DNA from: Zobellia barbeyronii
Lineage (GTDB): Bacteria > Bacteroidota > Bacteroidia > Flavobacteriales > Flavobacteriaceae
Length of the DNA: 64,000 nt
Direction of reading: 5' to 3'
Assembly (NCBI RefSeq): GCF_018603515.1
Contig: NZ_JACATN010000004.1
Location: 310,001-374,000, forward strand
A model generated the notes under the pieces. The model saw only the letters and a list, made by a program, of their open reading frames with translations, searched no databases and was not told where the DNA came from. Made by a program: the position numbers and the translations under genes. Shown one piece after another: positions 26,139 through 36,738 of this stretch (position 1 is its first letter; each line of letters opens with the position of its first letter).

Positions 26139-26146
26139 CAAAACTA
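26139..26146 (-). promoter_or_regulatory. Candidate -7 box for the Kelch gene
   Basis: The minus strand reads TAGTTTTG, an exact TAnnTTTG, 35 nt before the Kelch ATG. No clear TTG lies 19 nt upstream. The box is embedded in one of three CCAAAAC copies in this intergenic region. Confidence 0.4.
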
Positions 26147-26337
26147 GGACACAGTTTTCACCCTTGAAACCTAAATAGATGAAGCCCTGTATTTAACACA
26201 TGAACAGGTCTATTTAATCTACCAAAACGATTTCTTGTTTAATAGCCAAAACTCAGGGTTTGGTCTTATAACTATGAGCATTGGTCTATTCCTGTTTTTA
26301 GGCACTACGGCGTACAATACATTTACGCTCAAATAAG

Positions 26338-27657
26338 ATGTATATGAAAAACGCCCTAGTCATTTTTACCTGCTTACTAATCCTAATTTCATGCAGTACC
26401 GATGCCATAAACAGTTCCGATTTTGAGGCGGGCGACACCTTTACCGACAGTGATATACGCGTTGTGCAGTTAGATACGATGACCGTAGATTTTTCTACTA
26501 TGAAGTTTGATAGCATAGATACCTCACAATCTGCCCGCATGCTTGTTGGAAAATATAGTGATCCGGTTTTTGGAGCAGTAAAAACGGCTAGTTATATGGA
26601 ATTGATTCCAAGCTCTTATTACATAGATGCAGATGCCGAATATGATAGTATAACCTTCCTACTTAGACCAGATAATTACTACTACAATGACACACTACAG
26701 TTAAATACAATACACATAAGACAATTGACCGAAAGCCTAAAGCCTGCCGATGGTATTAATTTCTATAATACCAGCACTATAGGTTTTGAGAATGAAGATT
26801 TGGGCACTCTAGATTATTACCCTAGACCCTTAGGTACAGATTCTCTAGAAATTAAACTGACGGACACTCTAGGGCAAGAACTTTTTGATGATTTACAGCA
26901 GAAGAAAATAACAACTTATGATGAGTTCAAAAATTACTTTTATGGCATTTCTGTTCAATCTGGTGAGGATGATAATGGTTCCGTAATTGGTTTTTCCTTG
27001 ACCTCTAATATGCGTCTATATTATAGTATAGCCGGCGAAAATGAGCATGTTCAATACTCAACGGATTTCACCATAAATACCAGTAGTTCTCCCCTGCCGT
27101 TTTTTAACCAAATCTCTGCAGACGAACCCAATGAATATTTAAAGACATTAACTGATCAGGAAATTAACCTCTCTAGCTCTGAAACGGATAACCTAAGTTT
27201 TATTCAGTCTGGAATTGGTATAGCAACCAGACTTGAATTTCCTAATATAAAAACGGTGTTTGATATTCAAGGACAGGGAACGCTATTAGATGCTTCCCTT
27301 AAAATTGCACCTGCCATAAGCTCATATAATGATGCATTGGCCTTAAGAGATACCTTATCCATCTTTATCGTTGATCAAAACAATGAACTAACCAGTCAAT
27401 TGATTTCAACAGATGGTTCTGCAGCACAGGCTATTTTAAACCGAGACAATCAAGAGTTTAATGATGTTTATTACGAATTACCCTTAAGTGGATATTTGGA
27501 AGGGTTACTGTCCGTAGACCAAGAATCTTCTGATGCCCTAATTCTTTTGCCCAGCAATTACAACTCGACAGTGGACCGTTTTGTACTCAATACAGATATA
27601 AATACTCAAGGCACCACTCTTGAACTTACTTATGCTATTTATGATGAAGATGAATAA
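26338..27657 (+). CDS. DUF4270-type lipoprotein
   Basis: This 439-residue lipoprotein has lipobox LISC (Cys19 from the first ATG; a second ATG at 26344 is also possible). The beta-rich body starts with the pattern DSIDTSQSARMLVGKYSDPVFG that marks DUF4270 proteins of Bacteroidota (residues about 60-81; key part MLVGKYSDPVFG). The family is surface-associated and of unknown function. Its stop overlaps the next start. It is divergent from the Kelch-LytTR genes. Confidence 0.86.
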   Translation: MYMKNALVIFTCLLILISCSTDAINSSDFEAGDTFTDSDIRVVQLDTMTVDFSTMKFDSIDTSQSARMLVGKYSDPVFGAVKTASYMELIPSSYYIDADAEYDSITFLLRPDNYYYNDTLQLNTIHIRQLTESLKPADGINFYNTSTIGFENEDLGTLDYYPRPLGTDSLEIKLTDTLGQELFDDLQQKKITTYDEFKNYFYGISVQSGEDDNGSVIGFSLTSNMRLYYSIAGENEHVQYSTDFTINTSSSPLPFFNQISADEPNEYLKTLTDQEINLSSSETDNLSFIQSGIGIATRLEFPNIKTVFDIQGQGTLLDASLKIAPAISSYNDALALRDTLSIFIVDQNNELTSQLISTDGSAAQAILNRDNQEFNDVYYELPLSGYLEGLLSVDQESSDALILLPSNYNSTVDRFVLNTDINTQGTTLELTYAIYDEDE

Positions 27658-28897
27658 AGTCGCACTCTTTTCCACTTTTGTATTATTCTTAAACTTCTGT
27701 TCAGTACGGGCGCAATCAGAAGGTTTAACTAGTTCCCCCTATTCATTATATGGTCTAGGTACCATAAATCAATCTAGCATTGGGCGAACCAACGGAATGG
27801 GTTATACAGGAATAGGCCTCAAGACCTCAAATCAAATTAATAATTTAAACCCTGCTAACTATGCATTAATTCCAGAAGGTTCATTTTTTTATGATATTGG
27901 AATAAAGGGGGAATACAACCAGTATAGCAACAAAGCTGATAGTGAAACAAAAACCACCATAAACTTCTCGAATATAGCACTTGCCTTTAGAGTAGCAGAA
28001 GGGCTTGGTGCAGGTATATCTCTTGTTCCTTACAGCGAAGTGGGTTATTCTTTAATTGGAATTAATACGAACATTGAGGGAACTGATGAAACGTTTGAAA
28101 GTAATGTAAACGGAATTGGTGGTTTAAGTGAACTCAAATTCAATTTAGGATATAGTGTTTTACCTAATTTAAGGCTTGGCGCTAACGCATCTATCTTATT
28201 CGGAAACATTGAAGAAAATGAAGCTTTTGTAATTAACCAGAGTGCCTTTAGCTCAGAAGAAACCACCAACTATTCCGGTATTCGTTTGGGGCTTGGTATG
28301 CACTTTGATGTTTCCGAGAATTTTACAATTGGTAGTACTGTTCAACTACCTACTAGCTTAAAAGGAAATATAAAACGTTCCATAACTAAAAGCTTAGATG
28401 GCACGGAAATTACCGTAGAAGATGGAGAAAGTGATACTTCTGCAGACTTTAATATGCCACTTGAAGTGGGTATAGGAATGAGCGCAAATATTCTTGAGTC
28501 GTTCACTGTAAGTGCTGATTATAAAAAGAACTATTGGGATGCTACAGGGCAGACAGAAAGCCTTGGCAGCTATGCCGATCAAGACATTTTTGGAATTGGC
28601 CTTGAGTATGTAAAAGACCCTACAAGTTATAAATACACAGACCGTATTCGCTACAGAACCGGTTTTAATTATGACAACGGATATCTTTCTATAAACGGAA
28701 AAAAAGTAGATGGATATAATATTACTGCAGGTATTGGTATACCCGTAGGTCAAGGACAAAAATCTATGATGAACCTTTCCTATAGCTATGGTTCAAAAGG
28801 GCAAATTCAAAACATACTGATAAAAGAAAACTTTCATCTGTTAACCTTGAATTTAAGCCTAGAAGATCTTTGGTTTCAGAAACGAAAAATTAACTAG
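27650..28897 (+). CDS. Outer-membrane beta-barrel protein (FadL/OmpP1-like)
   Basis: A signal peptide (ending SVRAQ, residue 22) is followed by a barrel-type alternation of aromatic and Gly-rich strands, with sequences such as SPYSLYGLGTINQ near the N-terminus, typical of flavobacterial FadL-like barrels. The ATG at 27650 gives 415 residues and the best signal peptide; ATGs at 27641 and 27644 are close alternatives. It overlaps DUF4270 by 8 bp, so the pair is co-translated and may form a complex. Confidence 0.82.
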   Translation: MNKVALFSTFVLFLNFCSVRAQSEGLTSSPYSLYGLGTINQSSIGRTNGMGYTGIGLKTSNQINNLNPANYALIPEGSFFYDIGIKGEYNQYSNKADSETKTTINFSNIALAFRVAEGLGAGISLVPYSEVGYSLIGINTNIEGTDETFESNVNGIGGLSELKFNLGYSVLPNLRLGANASILFGNIEENEAFVINQSAFSSEETTNYSGIRLGLGMHFDVSENFTIGSTVQLPTSLKGNIKRSITKSLDGTEITVEDGESDTSADFNMPLEVGIGMSANILESFTVSADYKKNYWDATGQTESLGSYADQDIFGIGLEYVKDPTSYKYTDRIRYRTGFNYDNGYLSINGKKVDGYNITAGIGIPVGQGQKSMMNLSYSYGSKGQIQNILIKENFHLLTLNLSLEDLWFQKRKIN

Positions 28898-28911
28898 GCC
28901 TATAAATTATA

Positions 28912-29844
28912 TTATTTAGAATGTGGTAGAAAAACCTCAGCCATCATGCAGCGAGCGCTACCGCCTCCACAAGTTTCAATGGTTTCTAAAGAGCTATGAA
29001 TAATTTCACAGTACTTTTCAATAGCTTCAATTTGCTTTGAAGTTAAGCTGTTGTACGCAGATGAGCTCATCACCAAGTACCTCTTATCATCGCCTCCTAA
29101 AACTTGAAGCATATTACCGGCAAAGTGATGCATTTGCTGTTCGGTAATTTTAATGATTTCCTTACCATCTTGCTTCAGATGATCAATTACATTTTTGCGT
29201 TCTTTTTTATCGTCTATAGTATCAAGACAGATAACCGAAAAGTTTTCGGCCAAGCACATCATAACATTCGTGTGATAAATAGCCATTCTCTTACCGTCTA
29301 CAGATTGGTTTGCGGTAAAAATCACTGGAGAATATTCAAAATCTTCGCAGAACTCTATGAATAACTCTTCATCTGCCCTTCCAGAAAGTGCACAGTATGC
29401 TTTTTTGTTTACCCTGTCCAAAGCTATACTACCTGTAGCTTCAAGAAAAACACCTTCCGCTTCTGCAGAAGTGTAATCAATTATGTTTTCAATTTGCAAA
29501 CCCTTTTCTTCAAGGATTTCCAAAATATCTTCACGTCTTTCATTACGTCTATTTTCTGCGAACATAGGATACAGACCTACCGTACCATTAGCATGAAACG
29601 AAATCCAATTATTAGGGAATAGAGAATCGGGAGTATCTGGTTCCTTAGTGTCTTCCACCACAATTACGTTCACGCCTTTTGAGCGTAAAACATCTACAAA
29701 AGCATCAAATTCTTGTTGTGCTTTTGCATTGATTGTCGAATTCTGAACATCTAAATCTTCTTGAAAATAATTATTGACCGCAGTCTGCTCGTTCATCCTA
29801 AAATTGACCGGACGAATCATTAGTATATTGTTGGTAATCTGCAT
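28912..29844 (-). CDS. ctlX: Citrulline utilization hydrolase CtlX-like
   Basis: This 310-residue member of the guanidine-modifying (amidinotransferase) superfamily is expected to hydrolyse citrulline or a related ureido/guanidino compound. The N-terminus IRPVNFRMNEQTAVNNYFQ is the family opening. A catalytic His (IYHTNVMM) and the C-terminal Cys in CGGGSARCMMAE are present. It lies downstream of a second superfamily member at 29990. The exact substrate is not proven here. Confidence 0.88.
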   Translation of the reverse strand: MQITNNILMIRPVNFRMNEQTAVNNYFQEDLDVQNSTINAKAQQEFDAFVDVLRSKGVNVIVVEDTKEPDTPDSLFPNNWISFHANGTVGLYPMFAENRRNERREDILEILEEKGLQIENIIDYTSAEAEGVFLEATGSIALDRVNKKAYCALSGRADEELFIEFCEDFEYSPVIFTANQSVDGKRMAIYHTNVMMCLAENFSVICLDTIDDKKERKNVIDHLKQDGKEIIKITEQQMHHFAGNMLQVLGGDDKRYLVMSSSAYNSLTSKQIEAIEKYCEIIHSSLETIETCGGGSARCMMAEVFLPHSK

Positions 29845-29989
29845 AAAAATTCAATTAATTTTGCGCGAAATTAGCGCTTATAAACCTGTATAAACTAGTA
29901 TAGATAGAAAAATCAAGCTTGGAGAAACGATATAAAAAAATGAAGTTTCTCTAACTTAATAATATTGTTTCTTGTAGCTAAAACGAATA

Positions 29990-30904
29990 TTATTCCCGTA
30001 CCAAAGGCAACGTACTGCAACGTAAAAGACCTTCTTGCTTGGCAATTTCTGAATAAGGAATCTCTTCTACTGTAAAACCTTGCTCGCGTAACCAATTATT
30101 AAGACGCGTAAAGCTCTTTTCCGAGACCACTACTTCTGGTGAAATAGAAAATACATTACTAAACATTTGATACATTTCATCAGAGGAAATTTCAAATACA
30201 TTTCCTTTTCCGAAAAAGTCTACCAACCATTGGTATTCTTCTTCTACCAAGAATCCGTTTTTATGCAAAATGGCCTTTCCTTTTCCCAAAGGCTGAAAAC
30301 AACAATCTAAATGCAAGGCGTTCTGTTTTGCATCAGTATTAGATTTTCGTAACTGAAATGACTTTATTTTTTTAGAAGGAAACTGCTCCGTTATATAATC
30401 TATTGCAGCTTGGTTTGTTCTTGCCGTAATGTAACTTGGGTAATCATCTGCGGTATACGTACCAATGAAAATATACTCTCCCCATGGCATAACATCGCCT
30501 CCTTCTACATGAGCTTCTGCAGGTGGGTGAAGAATATTAGCATCATCAATCTTATCTAAAACGTGAAGAATAGCCTCTACTTCCTTCTCTCTTTCCGGTA
30601 GAATATTGGCTATAATAAGTTTGTCTTCTATTACGAAAGCAATATCCCTAGAAAAAATCTGATTACAATCTGTTAAGACTTCCGGCCTGTAAACCTGAAC
30701 ATCATACTTCTGCAATACATTAGCAAAAGCTTCCATCTCAGGAACCATGTCTTCTTCTTTAGGATATGTACCTGCTAAAATATTCTCTAGTGATTTAGGG
30801 TCATACGCCTCTTCTGGCTTAGGGGTAGGACCACTACTGTTAGCCGTACCTAAAACCAAAACTTTTAATTTCGAAATCTCATCGGTAACGTTAAGCTTAA
30901 GCAT
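29990..30904 (-). CDS. Amidinotransferase / arginine deiminase-family enzyme
   Basis: This 304-residue protein shows the superfamily acidic loop EGGDVMPWGEYIFIG, a catalytic His in ALHLDCCFQPLG, and a C-terminal nucleophile Cys in GLLRCSTLPL. The HLDCCFQP form resembles glycine or inosamine amidinotransferases more than arginine deiminases. It could be a dimethylarginine hydrolase, a deiminase or an amidinotransferase. It lies 145 bp upstream of ctlX. Confidence 0.82.
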   Translation of the reverse strand: MLKLNVTDEISKLKVLVLGTANSSGPTPKPEEAYDPKSLENILAGTYPKEEDMVPEMEAFANVLQKYDVQVYRPEVLTDCNQIFSRDIAFVIEDKLIIANILPEREKEVEAILHVLDKIDDANILHPPAEAHVEGGDVMPWGEYIFIGTYTADDYPSYITARTNQAAIDYITEQFPSKKIKSFQLRKSNTDAKQNALHLDCCFQPLGKGKAILHKNGFLVEEEYQWLVDFFGKGNVFEISSDEMYQMFSNVFSISPEVVVSEKSFTRLNNWLREQGFTVEEIPYSEIAKQEGLLRCSTLPLVRE

Positions 30905-30918
30905 ATACTTTTTGCTGG

Positions 30919-30947
30919 TAAAGATAAGAGAACCTAATGGTGAACAA
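30919..30947 (-). promoter_or_regulatory. Promoter of the amidinotransferase-like gene
   Basis: On the minus strand TTG (30945-30947), 18 nt, then TATCTTTA (30919-30926; one mismatch to TAnnTTTG), 14 nt before the ATG. Confidence 0.5.
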
Positions 30948-30967
30948 TAATAATTTGAAGAATAAAA

Positions 30968-31004
30968 AAATGTCCCTTTTTGAGATTCTCAAAAAGGGAC
31001 ATTT
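30968..31004 (-). terminator. Terminator of gltA
   Basis: A 17-bp stem (AAATGTCCCTTTTTGAG with its complement) closes loop ATT, followed by a T-run on the minus strand. It lies 20 bp after the gltA stop. Confidence 0.92.
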
Positions 31005-31024
31005 ATATAAATTAGTACTGATGC

Positions 31025-32311
31025 TTATCTCTTATTCACCTCTACAAAAGGACGAAGATTAGCTCCAATATAAACTTGTCTTGGTCTTCCTATTGGTTCA
31101 CCTCTTAAACGCATCTCTCTCCATTGCGCTATCCAACCAGGTAAACGACCCAATGCGAACATAACAGTAAACATTTCCGTAGGTATTCCCAATGCACGAT
31201 ATATAATACCGGAGTAGAAATCTACATTAGGATACAATTTTCTATCTACAAAGTATTGATCTTCTAAGGCTTCTTTTTCTAAACCTTTGGCAATTGCCAA
31301 AATAGGATCATCTATTCCTAAGTTTGCTAAAACATCATCTGCTGCTTTCTTGATGATTTTTGCTCTTGGATCAAAGTTTTTATAAACTCTGTGACCAAAG
31401 CCCATTAATCTAAAAGGATCAGATTTATCTTTAGCTTTTGCCATATATTTTTTAGTGTCACCACCATCTTTCTCAATAGCTTCAAGCATTTCTAATACTG
31501 CTTGATTTGCACCACCGTGTAATGGCCCCCACAAAGCAGATATACCCGCAGATAGAGAAGCGAAAAGACCAGCATGTGATGAACCTACTATTCTTACCGT
31601 AGAGGTAGAACAGTTCTGCTCATGATCCGCATGTAGAATCAACAACTTATCTAATGCATCAATAACCAAATCATCTTTACAATACATTTGGTTCGGCTTT
31701 TTGAACATCATCTTGTGTATGTTCTCTACATAGCCTAAACTATCATCACCATAATCTAACGGTAGACCTTTTTTCTTTCTAAGCGTCCAAGCAACAAGCA
31801 CTGGAAATTTAGCCAAAATACGAACTATAGCGTGGTACATGTCCTTTTCTGAAGAAACATCTACCGTAGTTGGGTTAAAGGCAATTAATGCACTTGTAAG
31901 CGAAGATAACACACCCATTGGATGCGCTGACTTTGGAAATCCGTCCAAAATCTTTTTCATCTCCTCATCAACTTGAGATTCTTCCTTTATATCCGTGTGA
32001 AATTTTTCTAACTCAACTTCATTAGGTAATTCACCAAATATCAAAAGATAGGCAACCTCTAAAAAGTCTGCTTTTTCTGCTAATTCTTCTATAGAATAAC
32101 CACGATATCTCAAAATTCCTTTTTCACCATCTAAAAAAGTTATGGCACTTTCACAAGAACCCGTGTTTTTATAGCCGGGATCTATGGTTATCATACCGTT
32201 TGTGGCGGAGCGCAAAGTTTTGATATCTATTGCGAGTTCATCCTCCGTACCCTTTATTACCGGGAAATCGTATTTCTTACCGTTGTACTCTAAAGTAGCT
32301 TTATCTGACAT
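31025..32311 (-). CDS. gltA: Citrate synthase
   Basis: This enzyme condenses acetyl-CoA and oxaloacetate to enter the TCA cycle. The 428-residue length is that of the hexameric type II enzymes. The active site includes the His in GSSHAGLFASL, the GPLHGGANQAVL helix, and the GFGHRVYKNFDPRAK segment with catalytic His/Asp region. It has its own promoter and terminator, so it is a single-gene unit. An N-terminal stretch of about 40 residues binds no obvious motif. Confidence 0.97.
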   Translation of the reverse strand: MSDKATLEYNGKKYDFPVIKGTEDELAIDIKTLRSATNGMITIDPGYKNTGSCESAITFLDGEKGILRYRGYSIEELAEKADFLEVAYLLIFGELPNEVELEKFHTDIKEESQVDEEMKKILDGFPKSAHPMGVLSSLTSALIAFNPTTVDVSSEKDMYHAIVRILAKFPVLVAWTLRKKKGLPLDYGDDSLGYVENIHKMMFKKPNQMYCKDDLVIDALDKLLILHADHEQNCSTSTVRIVGSSHAGLFASLSAGISALWGPLHGGANQAVLEMLEAIEKDGGDTKKYMAKAKDKSDPFRLMGFGHRVYKNFDPRAKIIKKAADDVLANLGIDDPILAIAKGLEKEALEDQYFVDRKLYPNVDFYSGIIYRALGIPTEMFTVMFALGRLPGWIAQWREMRLRGEPIGRPRQVYIGANLRPFVEVNKR

Positions 32312-32342
32312 TTTTGAATTTTACTTAAAATTGAAGTGGACG

Positions 32343-32373
32343 TAAATTTACGGAAAATGTAACATCTTAACAA
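32343..32373 (-). promoter_or_regulatory. Promoter of gltA
   Basis: On the minus strand TTG (32371-32373), 20 nt, then TAAATTTA (32343-32350; one mismatch), 31 nt before the ATG. A hairpin (AACATCT/AGATGTT) overlaps the -33 region. Confidence 0.5.
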
Positions 32374-32442
32374 GAGATGTTTTTTCGTTTAATTAATAAT
32401 TAACAATGATTTGATTTCTTGTTGTAGAACAATTAATAAATA

Positions 32443-33978
32443 CTACAAAACATATAATTTCTCATAGTATTCATCCAATGATTTCTCCCAAGTGAACCGA
32501 ACCTTCTCAGCATTGCTTTTTATTTTATTCCATTTAGGCTTATCATTCTCCCAAACGTCAATGGCCTCATCAAAATTCTTGACCATATTCTTAATTTGTT
32601 CGTCATAGGTTTTTCCCTCAAAAGCAAAACCTGTTACATTATGCTCAACAGTGTCTTTTAGACCACCGGTATGATGAACAAAGCATGGATTGCCGTTACG
32701 CATAGCCAACATTTGACTAATACCACAAGGTTCAAAAAGACTAGGCATACAATAGAGATCAGATTCTAAATAAATTGAATCTATTAAATCCTCCGATTGA
32801 CCGTTCGTAAATATGAAATTTTCATGCTTATAACTCATACTACGGAAAAACTCTTCGTAATCCGGATCTCCCGTTCCTAAAAGCATAAAAATACCATCTA
32901 CTTTCCGTAGCCTTTCTAGCATTTTTTCAAATGCCTCAGGCGACCTTTTAAAGAAGTAAAATTTTTGCTCGGTTAACCTAGCTACACTAGAAGCAATAAA
33001 CTTGGGCTTATCTCCTGCATGTTGCATTATTTTTTCACCAGTATGGGCCAAGAAATCTGATTTATACTTTTTTGACTCATCTTGTAACCATCCAAAAAGT
33101 GCTTTTACGGTATTCCTATAAAGCAACCCTTTTTTGGCCTCTCTAATGTTATTGTAATTGGAGGCGTTTAGAATTCCTACTAATCGACCTTCATTATTGG
33201 CTTGTTGCAAATCTTTCTCCAAACCTTCTCCACCTACAAATTCTGGACGTGCACTAGGCAGCATAACATCTTCTTTGTAAGATGGTGATACCGTGTGAAC
33301 TGAATCTGCTAAACGAATACCAACGGCCATAAGATTGATACAATCTTGATAGCGCGGGTCTTTTAAGGTATCATGATCTAACTGTAATTCAGGAAACCAA
33401 TTATGTACTGACGCATAATTATCATAAAATGGACGTATACCTTGTATAGCCAAATTATGAATACTATATACATAGCGCATCTTCTTTAACTCTTTATAGC
33501 TTGGATGATATGTTTTTAAGAACAATAGAGCACTGGCATGCCAATCGTGCATATGAACCACATCTAATTGCCCAAAAGCACCCATTTTTATAGCCTCTGC
33601 AACAGCGGTACAAAAAATCATGTACTTTATAAAATCAGTAAAAAACGGCTCCGTTGGATCATCATGATATATATGTGCTATTCCACCCTCCTGAATTTCA
33701 GGGTGATGAATAACGTAATGCACTATATTCGGGAATTCTTTTTTCCCAGCTACCTCATAAAGTTCGGCCCTATAATTAGTTCCTCTTAAATGAAAATCTA
33801 GATTGGTCTTAAAAGTGCCATTAAGATGAAGTCTGGAATAGGCAGGCACCACCACATGGGCTTTATCACCCCGTTTAGAGATGTGCCTTGGTACATCCCG
33901 AACAACGTCACCCATGCCCCCTGCTTTACAGTTGGGTATCCCATCGTTTTCTGCGGCGACAAAAAGAAAATTGTTCAT
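32443..33978 (-). CDS. glgA: Glycogen/starch synthase (GT5), divergent
   Basis: This cytosolic ADP-glucose-dependent alpha-1,4-glucan synthase has the N-terminal GT5 catalytic domain with Lys18 in NCKAGGMGDVVRD (the K-x-G-G substrate motif) and the HMHDWHA loop. The C-terminal GT1-like domain carries SLFEPCGISQMLAMRNG and TGGLKDTV. At 511 residues it is longer than most GlgA proteins, and no glgB, glgC or glgP is nearby. Sugar-nucleotide preference cannot be settled by eye. Confidence 0.88.
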   Translation of the reverse strand: MNNFLFVAAENDGIPNCKAGGMGDVVRDVPRHISKRGDKAHVVVPAYSRLHLNGTFKTNLDFHLRGTNYRAELYEVAGKKEFPNIVHYVIHHPEIQEGGIAHIYHDDPTEPFFTDFIKYMIFCTAVAEAIKMGAFGQLDVVHMHDWHASALLFLKTYHPSYKELKKMRYVYSIHNLAIQGIRPFYDNYASVHNWFPELQLDHDTLKDPRYQDCINLMAVGIRLADSVHTVSPSYKEDVMLPSARPEFVGGEGLEKDLQQANNEGRLVGILNASNYNNIREAKKGLLYRNTVKALFGWLQDESKKYKSDFLAHTGEKIMQHAGDKPKFIASSVARLTEQKFYFFKRSPEAFEKMLERLRKVDGIFMLLGTGDPDYEEFFRSMSYKHENFIFTNGQSEDLIDSIYLESDLYCMPSLFEPCGISQMLAMRNGNPCFVHHTGGLKDTVEHNVTGFAFEGKTYDEQIKNMVKNFDEAIDVWENDKPKWNKIKSNAEKVRFTWEKSLDEYYEKLYVL

Positions 33979-34040
33979 GTGAGGCGTTGGTTAGAAGTTT
34001 GTTAAAAAGGTAGGCAAACTTTGTCATTAGTGCAAAAAAA

Positions 34041-34078
34041 AAGCCCTTCTGATTCGAAAAATATCGAAAGAAAGGCTT
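34041..34078 (-). terminator. Terminator of eno
   Basis: A 17/15-nt imperfect stem (AAGCCCTTCTGATTCGA with TCGAAAGAAAGGCTT) is followed on the minus strand by ten T residues, 33 bp after the eno stop. Confidence 0.85.
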
Positions 34079-34110
34079 CTTTTTAAATTGCTCATTTAAG
34101 CGCTAAATGA

Positions 34111-35430
<1,320 letters not shown>

Positions 35431-35447
35431 TTAAATTTAACCAGCTG

Positions 35448-35455
35448 CAAATATA
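35448..35455 (-). promoter_or_regulatory. Candidate -7 box for eno
   Basis: The minus strand reads TATATTTG, an exact TAnnTTTG, 44 nt before the eno ATG. The -33 region lacks a clean TTG. Confidence 0.5.
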
Positions 35456-35522
35456 CAAAACCGTGTAGGTAAAGCATTGCACAGCATAACTATATTACTG
35501 TATTTATAACAATTACTTAACG

Positions 35523-36644
35523 TTAAGCCATAGCTATTGAATTTTTCTCAATCAATTCATAAAACTGATCAAACAAATATTCTGCATCATGTGGACCTGC
35601 ACTTGCTTCCGGATGGTACTGTACTGAAAAAACATCTTTACCTTTCATACGTATACCTGCCACAGTTTTATCATTTAGATGCACATGCGTGATTTCTAAA
35701 TTCTCATTTGCCTCAGTCTCTTCTCTATTTACAGCAAAACCATGATTTTGAGATGTAATCTCTCCTTTTCCTGTAAGCAGATTTAAAATAGGATGATTTA
35801 GACCTCTATGCCCATTATGCATCTTGTAAGTAGATACACCGTTGGCCAACGCAATAACTTGATGCCCCAAACAAATACCAAATACTGGTTTTCCACTTGC
35901 AATCATCCCTTTTGCAGTTTTTATTGCATCTGATAAAGGTTCTGGGTCTCCAGGTCCGTTAGAAATGAAATATCCATCCGCACCCCAAGCTTCCATTTCT
36001 TCGAATGAAGAGTTGTATGGAAATACTTTTATGTATCCACCTCGTTTTGCTAGGTTTCTTAAAATATTTTTTTTGATTCCTATATCTAGAGCAGCAATTT
36101 TCAAAGGTGCATTTTCATCACCATAAAAATAAGGCTCAGAAGTAGAAACGCTAGACGCAAGCTCTAGTCCTTCCATAGAAGGAACATCTGCTAACTTGGC
36201 TTTCAATTCCTCTAGATTATCTACATCTGTAGATATTACCGCATTCATAGCTCCATTATCACGAATATAACCAACCAATGCACGTGTATCTACATCTGAT
36301 ATTGCGAAAAGTTCGTTCTCATTCAAAAAAGTCTCAAGACTTTTGTCTGCTCTTGGTCTAGAATAGTTGTAACTGAAATTTCTACAAACCAGGCCAGATA
36401 TCTTAACTGAATCTGATTCTACTTCTTCGTCTACAGTACCGTAATTACCTATATGGGCATTTGTAGTAACCATAATTTGACCAAAATAAGAAGGGTCAGT
36501 AAAGATTTCCTGGTATCCAGTCATTCCTGTATTAAAACAAACCTCTCCAAATGCAGTTCCATCTTTATCTCCAACGGACTTGCCATAAAATATGGTGCCA
36601 TCGGCTAACAATAACAATGCTTTTTTTCGGGATTGATACTTCAT
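35523..36644 (-). CDS. carA: Carbamoyl-phosphate synthase small subunit
   Basis: This glutaminase subunit feeds ammonia to CarB for arginine and pyrimidine synthesis. The 373-residue protein has the CarA-specific N-terminal domain (GKSVGDKDGTAFGEVCFNT) and a class I amidotransferase domain with nucleophile Cys in FGICLGHQ and the His-Glu pair in YHPEAS. carB is not adjacent. It lies 94 bp past the end of the ribosomal operon, across a strong terminator. Confidence 0.97.
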   Translation of the reverse strand: MKYQSRKKALLLLADGTIFYGKSVGDKDGTAFGEVCFNTGMTGYQEIFTDPSYFGQIMVTTNAHIGNYGTVDEEVESDSVKISGLVCRNFSYNYSRPRADKSLETFLNENELFAISDVDTRALVGYIRDNGAMNAVISTDVDNLEELKAKLADVPSMEGLELASSVSTSEPYFYGDENAPLKIAALDIGIKKNILRNLAKRGGYIKVFPYNSSFEEMEAWGADGYFISNGPGDPEPLSDAIKTAKGMIASGKPVFGICLGHQVIALANGVSTYKMHNGHRGLNHPILNLLTGKGEITSQNHGFAVNREETEANENLEITHVHLNDKTVAGIRMKGKDVFSVQYHPEASAGPHDAEYLFDQFYELIEKNSIAMA

Positions 36645-36684
36645 ACGTTTGTTCTTTTTTTAATTTCACAAATAAACATAAAAA

Positions 36685-36712
36685 AAAGGATAAACTATTA
36701 AGTTTATCCTTT
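36685..36712 (-). terminator. Terminator of the ribosomal superoperon
   Basis: A perfect 12-bp stem, AAAGGATAAACT with AGTTTATCCTTT, closes loop ATTA and is followed on the minus strand by a T-run, 26 bp after the rplQ stop. Confidence 0.92.
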
Positions 36713-36738
36713 CCCAAATATTATTAAATCTCAACATC

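Noticed and set aside
26274-26336. 20-codon open frame directly before the DUF4270 ATG
   Set aside because: Hydrophobic but very short, without initiation context or terminator; likely chance. Could only be a leader peptide if conserved.
29922-29951. GAGAAAC/GTTTCTC hairpin between the amidinotransferase-like gene and ctlX
   Set aside because: Long 16-nt loop and no T-run in the right direction.
32361-32381. Hairpin AACATCT/AGATGTT with T-run as a glgA terminator
   Set aside because: The T-run is on the plus strand, whereas glgA is on the minus strand; it also overlaps the gltA promoter.
35517-35528. Palindrome CTTAACGTTAAG at the carA stop as an operator or terminator
   Set aside because: Short, AT-rich, without T-run, and overlaps the carA stop codon; too weak to call.
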